Part shown: positions 1 to 5,143 of the stretch, one piece after another
Layout: every line of letters starts with the position of its first letter
How positions within the stretch are numbered: position 1 is the first letter of the stretch
Position numbers and translations under genes: made by a program
Source: CCY15215 sp034932145
GTDB taxonomy: Bacteria; Cyanobacteriota; Cyanobacteriia; Cyanobacteriales; Spirulinaceae
DNA length: 7,480 bases
Direction: 5' to 3'
Assembly (NCBI RefSeq): GCF_034932145.1
Contig: NZ_JAYGHV010000196.1
Location: 1-7,480, forward strand
The notes under the pieces: model-generated
Told to the model about the DNA's origin: nothing
Seen by the model: only the letters and a program-made list of their open reading frames with translations
Database searches by the model: none

Positions 1-112
1 GCTCTCTTAGGGCGTAATTCCAGACAGCACGACACACTCTCAAGGTGTTCTCAATTACCTCGATTTGCTTTTCGTTCGGGATTAATTTATACTCGTAAGT
101 TAGTGTTAACAT
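1..112 (-). CDS. tnpB: TnpB-like protein of an IS200/IS605-type element, N-terminal part (runs off left edge)
   Basis: Reading leftward from the ATG at 112, 37 codons are open to the window edge, beginning MLTLTYEYKLIPNEKQIE and continuing to VCRAVWNYALRE. This matches the conserved start of cyanobacterial TnpB/OrfB proteins: a beta strand with a YKL.P motif, then a helix with the CR..WN.AL signature. TnpB is an RNA-guided nuclease encoded by IS200/IS605 and IS1341-type elements. The rest, including the RuvC-like catalytic residues and zinc finger, lies outside the window, so intactness cannot be judged. The start is well supported by AGGAGG five bases upstream and a good promoter. No tnpA is seen to the right, so this is either a tnpB-only element or tnpA lies elsewhere. 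The piece is too short to name a subfamily. Confidence 0.85.
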   Translation of the reverse strand, partial: MLTLTYEYKLIPNEKQIEVIENTLRVCRAVWNYALRE

Positions 113-117
113 TTTGA

Positions 118-123
118 CCTCCT
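118..123 (-). promoter_or_regulatory. Ribosome binding site of tnpB
   Basis: On the minus strand AGGAGG lies five bases before the ATG at 112, a full Shine-Dalgarno match at ideal spacing. It fixes the start of the partial TnpB frame. It is the strongest ribosome binding site in the window. Confidence 0.85.
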
Positions 124-130
124 GAATTAG

Positions 131-159
131 ATTTTAGCAATCTTTACAGAGAATGTCAA
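131..159 (-). promoter_or_regulatory. Sigma70-type promoter driving tnpB
   Basis: On the minus strand TTGACA (154-159) and TAAAAT (131-136) are separated by exactly 17 bases, giving a perfect -35 box and a five-of-six -10 box. Transcription would begin near 124, leaving a leader of only about a dozen bases that is mostly the AGGAGG ribosome binding site. This is inferred from consensus only; no start site has been measured. Confidence 0.7.
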
Positions 160-405
160 TCTATTTGGACTCCCTTTGGTCGGTTTTGTTTGTTGGCAAA
201 AATTCATCTCACCGCTAACCCTAATGCGCGTAGCGCAGGCTTCGCCAACGGGTCTAGCGGGAGTCCTCTTTTTGCATTTTGTAGATAGTTTTTTCGAGGA
301 CAATTTTCTGCTCCACTATAATTTAGTTTTTTTGTACTGTCAAGCTCGCGATCGCACGATCGTTCCAACCTGCGATCGGCCTCAGATTTATCCACATCAA
401 CAGAA
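160..405. other. Intergenic region between tnpB and the binding-protein gene
   Basis: No convincing gene is seen in either strand. The stretch contains the structured palindrome at 208-263 and a HIP1 site (348-355) that overlaps a small inverted repeat, CGATCG-CA-CGATCG (349-362). No intrinsic terminator with a T-run is evident downstream of the leftward binding-protein gene that ends at 406. Small open frames here have no recognisable protein character. Confidence 0.5.
208..263. repeat. Structured palindromic element (branched stem-loop)
   Basis: CTC-a-CCGCTA-ACCC (208-221) pairs with GGGT-c-TAGCGG-GAG (250-263), giving 13 base pairs with one bulged base on each side. The enclosed loop holds two further small hairpins: GCGC-GTA-GCGC (226-236) and GGC-TTC-GCC (238-246). 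The whole would fold as a branched cruciform or RNA. An additional 8-bp inverted pair, GGACTCCC (167-174) and GGGAGTCC (259-266), competes with or extends it. Such GCGTAGCGC-type palindromes are familiar as dispersed repeats in cyanobacteria. This one sits upstream of tnpB, so it could instead belong to the left end of that element. Confidence 0.6.
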
Positions 406-1332
406 TTATTGACCTGCGATCGCCCCTTTACCTTCATCGGATGTAGTATACCCTAGGAAAGCTGCAACACCACTGGTAGGAGGGTTTTTATAAACATAGA
501 AAAGCTCTCGTTTGTAGGGATAATTCGCTGATTCTGGCGTTAAACCATCAACAGCAACCACTCGTACAGTTTGTTGATCGACAACTTGATTAAATGTAGC
601 GTAACCAATTCCATCCCGCCTCAATTCTTGCAGCATTCCCGTTGTTTCGTCTCTGGGCATGGTTTCAATATTGGAACTCGTACCGAAATTGTTTCCATTT
701 AAAACAAGACTTTGAAATACTTGATGGGTGCCACTGACTTGCGGTCGATTGAGAACGCGAATTTGGCTGTTTTTGCCGCCTACTTGCGACCAGTCGGTAA
801 TTTGCCCAGTAAAAATACCCACCACTTGCGCTTGAGTTAAACCGCGTTGAAAAGGATTATTCTTGCTAACAACGAGGGCGATCGCATCTTGGGCGATGGG
901 AATAGCAACTAATCCTTGTGCCTCTTCTTGAGGGGTTAAAGGACGAGAAATTGCTGCTATCTCTGCACTTCCCGCTAACACTGCTGCAATGCCTTTCTCT
1001 GTCCCTTGAGATTGCCAGACGATCGCCGTACCGGGATATCGTGCCTCAAATTTCGCCTTTAGTGCAGTGTTAATTTGCACCATACTGGTGGAACCATTAA
1101 TGTTCACAATAGTTCCGGCAGGAACAGAAGGAAGGAGAGGAAATGTTGTTCCTGATGCTGGAGGAGGGGAATTCGGGGCATTTGAATTAGAAATTGGGGC
1201 AGTGGAGACAGAACCATTTTGAGCCAGATTTCCAGATTGTTTGCGAGTAAACCACCAATATCCCCCGCCTAAAATTCCCGCCGTAATGAACAGCGCCAAA
1301 ATCAGGGGTAAAGTTTCATTTTTTTGAGACAT
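406..1332 (-). CDS. Membrane-anchored PstS/PBP-like substrate-binding protein
   Basis: The 308-residue product has a short charged N-terminus, one hydrophobic helix (about residues 8-28, no lipobox cysteine), a Ser/Pro/Asn-rich linker (about 35-72), then a type II periplasmic binding domain. It shows the phosphate-binding family signatures GSTSM (80-84), SRPLTPQE (129-136) and R-PQV-SGT (196-202). The layout suggests a protein tethered to the plasma membrane with its binding domain in the periplasm. Phosphate is the family's usual ligand, but the Asp that contacts phosphate in E. coli PstS is not obvious in the SRPL segment, so another oxyanion or a sensing role is possible. No pstC, pstA or pstB is nearby. 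No PHO-box repeat of the CTTAACCT type was seen upstream. The ATG at 1332 has AGGGAG about 14 bases upstream, a loose fit. Confidence 0.85.
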   Translation of the reverse strand: MSQKNETLPLILALFITAGILGGGYWWFTRKQSGNLAQNGSVSTAPISNSNAPNSPPPASGTTFPLLPSVPAGTIVNINGSTSMVQINTALKAKFEARYPGTAIVWQSQGTEKGIAAVLAGSAEIAAISRPLTPQEEAQGLVAIPIAQDAIALVVSKNNPFQRGLTQAQVVGIFTGQITDWSQVGGKNSQIRVLNRPQVSGTHQVFQSLVLNGNNFGTSSNIETMPRDETTGMLQELRRDGIGYATFNQVVDQQTVRVVAVDGLTPESANYPYKRELFYVYKNPPTSGVAAFLGYTTSDEGKGAIAGQ

Positions 1333-1498
1333 GATTAAAATTGAACGCTCCCTAAGATTTTAAATGGGGACTGCGCGGGAGAACTATTCACAGATATGCA
1401 ACGCCCTTACTTCCTCTATTTTAATTGCAGCGATCGCAACTATTGTAACGATTCTTTGCGAACAAATTTCTATCTCTCTGTCTGGGAGACATTAAGAA

Positions 1499-1516
1499 AA
1501 TGTTAATTGTTGTAAC
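1499..1516. promoter_or_regulatory. Candidate HLR1 element (RpaB-binding type) upstream of psaK
   Basis: AATGTTAATTGTTGTAAC reads as two 8-base half sites separated by two bases, matching the reverse complement of the HLR1 consensus (two copies of G/T-TTACA-A/T-A/T) with one mismatch in each half. HLR1 is bound by the response regulator RpaB and controls many photosystem I genes in cyanobacteria according to light intensity. It lies 68 bases before the psaK start, a plausible position. A convincing -10/-35 pair could not be fixed nearby, and AT-rich DNA can produce such a match by chance. Confidence 0.35.
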
Positions 1517-1570
1517 AAAACGATACTCGCGACTCCAAAGTTTGAGATAAAAATTACAGCGAATTTGTTG

Positions 1571-1575
1571 AGGAG
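1571..1575 (+). promoter_or_regulatory. Ribosome binding site deciding the psaK TTG start
   Basis: AGGAG lies eight bases before TTG at 1584. An in-frame TGA at 1569-1571 closes the frame just upstream, and no in-frame ATG or GTG occurs between that stop and the conserved N-terminal region, so TTG is the only sensible start. Confidence 0.8.
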
Positions 1576-1583
1576 AAAAGAAA

Positions 1584-1847
1584 TTGACTAATCTAATATT
1601 GTTGGCTGCTGCTGTTCCCACTACTGTAGCGTGGAGTCCCAAAGTCGCTGTGGTTATGGTCGTCTGCAACATTTTGGCGATCGCAATTGGTAAAGCAACC
1701 ATCCAAAACCCCAGTGAAGGACCTGCACTTCCCATGCCCGAAATGTTTGGTGGAATGGGTTTACCGGCTTTACTGGGAACAACCAGTTTCGGTCACGTTA
1801 TCGGTTGTGGGGTTATTCTAGCACTGGGTAGCCTTGGGGTTCTTTAA
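1584..1847 (+). CDS. psaK: Photosystem I reaction centre subunit PsaK (subunit X)
   Basis: The 87-residue membrane protein is recognisable along its whole length. The N-terminal WSPKVAVVMVVCNILAIAIG segment (17-36) is transmembrane helix 1, followed by a loop with GKATIQNPSEGPALP and FGGMGLPALL. SFGHVIGCGVILALGSLGVL (68-87) forms helix 2. PsaK sits at the periphery of photosystem I in the thylakoid membrane, binds antenna chlorophyll and carotenoid, and in cyanobacteria takes part in coupling phycobilisomes to photosystem I. The length is normal for the family. It starts with TTG, set by AGGAG and an in-frame stop just upstream. It is transcribed alone, followed by a clear terminator. Cyanobacteria often carry two psaK copies (constitutive and high-light types); which type this is cannot be told from the window. 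Confidence 0.95.
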   Translation: MTNLILLAAAVPTTVAWSPKVAVVMVVCNILAIAIGKATIQNPSEGPALPMPEMFGGMGLPALLGTTSFGHVIGCGVILALGSLGVL

Positions 1848-1866
1848 CCCAATTTAGTTTTGCTTG

Positions 1867-1910
1867 AAAAAATAGCTGTCTCGACATTCGAGAGGGCTAT
1901 TTTTTCTTTT
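1867..1910 (+). terminator. Intrinsic terminator of psaK
   Basis: AAAAAATAGC (1867-1876) pairs with GCTATTTTTT (1896-1905). Inside, TCTCG (1879-1883) pairs with CGAGA (1889-1893) around a five-base loop, with a small 2x2 internal loop between the two stems. The T-run continues past the stem. The A/T-flanked stem could also work for leftward transcripts. It begins about 20 bases after the psaK stop and separates psaK from the permease gene. Confidence 0.85.
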
Positions 1911-1942
1911 TCTTTAATTCTAATTCTTTAATCCTAACCAAA

Positions 1943-2776
1943 GTGACTCAAACGAAAACGCGATCGCAATTATTCCGAACCTATTTTACACTCACTCTCC
2001 TTGCTGCCTTAATGTTATTTCCTTTGTTGTGGTTGCTTGGAACATCTTTAAAGTCACCCACGGAACAAATTTTTGGATTTCCTCCCCAACTCATTCCCCG
2101 AGAACCCACTTTAAATAACTTTCGTGAAGTTTGGCAACTACATCCCTTTGGCCGCTATTTATTCAATAGTACCCTTATTGCTGCGTTAACTGTTTTCCTC
2201 AATCTTTTATCTTCTTCCTTAGCTGCCTATCCTTTAGCAAGATTAACATTTAAAGGGCGAGATTTGATTTTTGCTCTCGTGGTCTCCACAATCATGATTC
2301 CTTTTCAAATTGTCATGATTCCTCTATATATAATAACAGTAAAACTCAACTTAGTCAACAGTTATTTAGGTATTATTTTTCCGGCGATCGCCTCTGCTTT
2401 TGGCATTTTTCTCCTCCGTCAAGCCTTTCAAGGAGTACCCAAAGAATTAGAAGAAGCTGCTCGTATGGACGGTTGTACCGAGTTAGGCTTATGGTGGCAC
2501 GTTATGCTCCCTGCGATTCGTCCCGCCTTAGTCACATTAGCAATTTTTGTCTTTATTGGCTCTTGGAGTGACTTTCTCTGGCCGCTAATTGTGATTACCG
2601 ACCCTGAATATTATACCCTTCCTTTGGGAGTATCTAAGCTATTCCGTGGAGAAGATTTAAGCTGGCGTTTAGTGGCTGCGGGTTCTATTATTGCTATTGC
2701 TCCAGCCTTATTATTTTTTGTTTTTGTTCAGCGCTATATTATTCCCACAGAAACGGGAAGCGGTGTCAAAGGATAA
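1943..2776 (+). CDS. Carbohydrate ABC transporter permease, MalG type
   Basis: The 277-residue inner-membrane protein has six predicted hydrophobic segments (around 15-33, 74-96, 107-130, 140-160, 195-217, 246-265). It carries the cytoplasmic EAA loop that docks the ATPase (EELEEAARMDGCTELG region, 168-182, ending in MLP at 188-190). The C-terminal QRYIIPTETGSGVKG resembles the MalG/UgpE branch, which always pairs with a MalF-type permease, a solute-binding protein and an ATPase. None of these is in the window, so the partners must be encoded elsewhere or the gene is an orphan. The sugar cannot be told from sequence; glucosylglycerol, glycerol-phosphate or oligosaccharide systems are all possible. 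The start is GTG, and no Shine-Dalgarno sequence is visible in the pyrimidine- and A-rich leader. The first in-frame ATG is at residue 24, inside helix 1, so GTG is preferred. It converges on the wzc gene with a 24-base gap. Confidence 0.9.
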   Translation: MTQTKTRSQLFRTYFTLTLLAALMLFPLLWLLGTSLKSPTEQIFGFPPQLIPREPTLNNFREVWQLHPFGRYLFNSTLIAALTVFLNLLSSSLAAYPLARLTFKGRDLIFALVVSTIMIPFQIVMIPLYIITVKLNLVNSYLGIIFPAIASAFGIFLLRQAFQGVPKELEEAARMDGCTELGLWWHVMLPAIRPALVTLAIFVFIGSWSDFLWPLIVITDPEYYTLPLGVSKLFRGEDLSWRLVAAGSIIAIAPALLFFVFVQRYIIPTETGSGVKG

Positions 2777-2800
2777 ACAAAATTCTCAAGCATAAAAATA

Positions 2801-5074
2801 TCACATTTTCTGACCCAAACGGGGAAAACGAGAGGGACGTTCTCGCGGCATAAGATAGGAAACGGGAACGTAATTTTTAACATTGTTAGCGACGAAACCA
2901 AGAACTGAAGCACCAGAAATTTTCAAGTTTTCGATCGCCTTATCGAGAAGACCGCGATCGGTTTTCTCTAAACAGACAACCAGAATAATTCCGTCAGATT
3001 TTGCCGCTAAAATATGTCCGTCTGCTAAACCAACCAGAGGAGGAATATTATAAATAACCAGATCGAAAAAACCTTGAAATTGTTCGGCTAAATGCTGCAT
3101 TTTTCCAGAAGATAATAACTTAACTGGATCGACAATTGTTTGTCCAGCACAAAGAAAAAAGAGATTTTCTTCAAGGGGAAATTGTTGAATTACGTCATTT
3201 AAACTTAGATCGCTTTGTAAAATATCACTGAGTCCGAGACTATTTTTTAACCCCAAACGCAGGTGTAATTGAGGTTTGCGTAAGTCCGCATCAACTAATA
3301 AAACCCGCCGATCCATACTAGCAGCCGTCTCAGCTAATTGGCGAGCAATGGTTGATTTTCCATCACCGGGAGCCGCCGATCCAATCGTAAGAGAACGACT
3401 CGTTCCAAGGAGATCGATATTGGTATAAAGGGAACGAAAAGATTCTAAATAAGCTCGAGAATAATTGGGCTTGGGAAAATCAGAAGGAACGAGTAACAAG
3501 TTCTTTTTATCTGCCAGTTTTTCTAATTTTCTCTCATATTTTCTGAGCTTTTTAAAAGTCGGGATCGATCCCAATAATCTTAATTTTGTTGCATTTTTGA
3601 TTTCTTCCGGAGTATGATAAACTGAGTGGAGAATTTCAACAATAAAACCAATTCCTATTCCAAATAGAGATGAGAGGATAACGGCGATCGCCAGTTGACG
3701 CTTAGTATTACCTCCTTTAAATGATAATGGGGTACCATTGGGCAATCTCCAGATATCAGGTTCTTTGATTAAAATCCACGGAATACTACTTTGAGAAGCA
3801 TCTAATTTTAATCCCTCTCGCTTTTCTAAAAATGTTTTCAAACTCTCTGAGGCCACCGCAAGATTTCGCTCTAAATCGGCATAACTACGCAGAACCTTTG
3901 GAAAACCATCCAAACGATTTTGTAATTCTTTCTCTGTGGCTTTAATATAGTTAATTCGTGCTTCTAAATCTTGAATTTTTACCGCTATGGTTTCCACCAC
4001 TTTGTTAGCTTCTTGAATTAAAATTTTCCTTAAATTCTCCCGTTTTTCGTATTTGATTTGTAAAGGAGGACTGTCCTCTTTAAATTGAGTTGAATCTGTA
4101 GCAATCTGAGCCTCAATTGTTTGTAATTGAGCCAACAACAAACTGTAAGCCTGTTGTGTTTCCGTACTGCTTAAAAGTACAGCAACAGGATTTCCTAAAG
4201 CAATTTGCTCCTTAAGACCCGCATAATTGGCTTTTGCTTCTTCTAATTGAGCTTGAGTATTAATATGTTGACTGCTTAAATCTCGCGCTTGAGCCGCTAA
4301 ATCTTTAGCGGTTTCTTCGGGGTAATTAACGTGATTGCGTTCCCGTAATTGTTGTAATTGTTTTTGTAGTCCATCGACACTTCCCTGTAATTCTGGTAAT
4401 TGTTTTTCAATATGCTCGATTCCTTTGTTGAGACTATTTAAACGTTCCTCTAAAGAATATTCTAAGTAAACATCCTTGACTTGCTCTAAAATAAAGATAA
4501 TTTTATCTCGATCGGCATCGGCATAACTCACTTCTAAAATTTTGGTGCCTTCAAACTTGCCATCTTTTTCATATTTAATGCGATCGAGGGTTAAATCTTT
4601 AGTCAAATCCCCAATTTTTATATCTGGGTATTTTACTTTTATTTTCTCCACCAACGGTTCTAAAATCTTAGGACTCTTTAAGACCCGAATTTGGGTTTCA
4701 TAGTCCAATAAATCCGAGCGACCTACTCCTTCTTTTGATACTTCAGTAGCGGAAGTTGTACCGGTTCCACTCTGAGCTAAAAGGGATAAACGCGCTAAAC
4801 GACCTTCGACGGTAACGGGTTCAACTAAGACTTGAAACGAGCCTTTAAATGCTTCCTCAACTTCCTTCGCCTTCAGAAAAATAGTTCCCCCTGTGGCGAT
4901 CGCTAAGGTTCCTGATACCATGACTATAATCCAAAGGCGGCGGCGAAAAACAGAAAAAAGCCAAGCCAAGTCTAGACTGGTTTCTTCTTTTTGAGGGGGA
5001 ATCAGAGACGATGGCGATAAAGAATATTCGGAAGATTGGGGTGAGAAAAAAGGATAGTCTGGTTTAGGACTCAT
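2801..5074 (-). CDS. wzc: Wzc-like polysaccharide copolymerase / BY-type tyrosine kinase
   Basis: The 757-residue product has the full PCP-2a layout. A Ser/Pro-rich cytoplasmic tail is followed by a Wzz domain with transmembrane helix 1 (about 47-67), then a long coiled-coil periplasmic region (about 205-425), helix 2 (about 460-481), and a CpsD/BY-kinase domain. That domain shows Walker A (APGDGKST, 568-575) and Walker A' (LLVDADLRKP, 592-601). The Walker B region is VIYNIPPL (673-680), with Asn676 where Asp is normal. The oligomerisation motif E-x2-R-x2-R reads E544-x2-R547-x2-Y550. The C-tail has only Tyr735 and Tyr740, far fewer than the E. coli Wzc cluster. Wzc controls chain length and export of exopolysaccharide with the Wza channel. 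It lies 66 bases after wza, separated by a tandem repeat. No ribosome binding site is visible before the ATG at 5074, so translation may depend on coupling or be weak. Confidence 0.9.
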   Translation of the reverse strand: MSPKPDYPFFSPQSSEYSLSPSSLIPPQKEETSLDLAWLFSVFRRRLWIIVMVSGTLAIATGGTIFLKAKEVEEAFKGSFQVLVEPVTVEGRLARLSLLAQSGTGTTSATEVSKEGVGRSDLLDYETQIRVLKSPKILEPLVEKIKVKYPDIKIGDLTKDLTLDRIKYEKDGKFEGTKILEVSYADADRDKIIFILEQVKDVYLEYSLEERLNSLNKGIEHIEKQLPELQGSVDGLQKQLQQLRERNHVNYPEETAKDLAAQARDLSSQHINTQAQLEEAKANYAGLKEQIALGNPVAVLLSSTETQQAYSLLLAQLQTIEAQIATDSTQFKEDSPPLQIKYEKRENLRKILIQEANKVVETIAVKIQDLEARINYIKATEKELQNRLDGFPKVLRSYADLERNLAVASESLKTFLEKREGLKLDASQSSIPWILIKEPDIWRLPNGTPLSFKGGNTKRQLAIAVILSSLFGIGIGFIVEILHSVYHTPEEIKNATKLRLLGSIPTFKKLRKYERKLEKLADKKNLLLVPSDFPKPNYSRAYLESFRSLYTNIDLLGTSRSLTIGSAAPGDGKSTIARQLAETAASMDRRVLLVDADLRKPQLHLRLGLKNSLGLSDILQSDLSLNDVIQQFPLEENLFFLCAGQTIVDPVKLLSSGKMQHLAEQFQGFFDLVIYNIPPLVGLADGHILAAKSDGIILVVCLEKTDRGLLDKAIENLKISGASVLGFVANNVKNYVPVSYLMPRERPSRFPRLGQKM

Positions 5075-5090
5075 GGGGGAAATAAATATG

Positions 5091-5143
5091 TTCTCTATTT
5101 TATTCTCTATTTTATTCTCTATTTTATTTTATTCTCTATTTTA
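5091..5143. repeat. 12-bp tandem repeat between wza and wzc
   Basis: The unit TTCTCTATTTTA occurs at 5091-5102, 5103-5114 and 5115-5126, then, after a five-base TTTTA partial unit, at 5132-5143. All four copies are exact. On the coding strand the unit is TAAAATAGAGAA, and the first copy begins exactly with the wza stop codon, so the repeat fills nearly all of the wza-wzc gap. Each unit contains a TAAAAT box resembling a -10 element and a TAA triplet. Copy number is likely to vary between strains by slippage. Confidence 0.95.

Noticed and set aside
176..437. Overlapping small open frames on both strands left of the binding-protein gene
   Set aside because: They run through the palindromic element and the end of the binding-protein gene, show no family features and lack start signals.
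1333..1583. PHO-box control of the PstS-like gene
   Set aside because: No tandem CTTAACCT-type repeats were found in the divergent intergenic region.
1421..1735. Minus-strand open frame across psaK
   Set aside because: It is antisense to the well-conserved psaK gene and has no protein character.
5091..5143. CRISPR-like array
   Set aside because: The units are 12 bp and directly adjacent, with no spacers of unique sequence; this is a simple tandem repeat.
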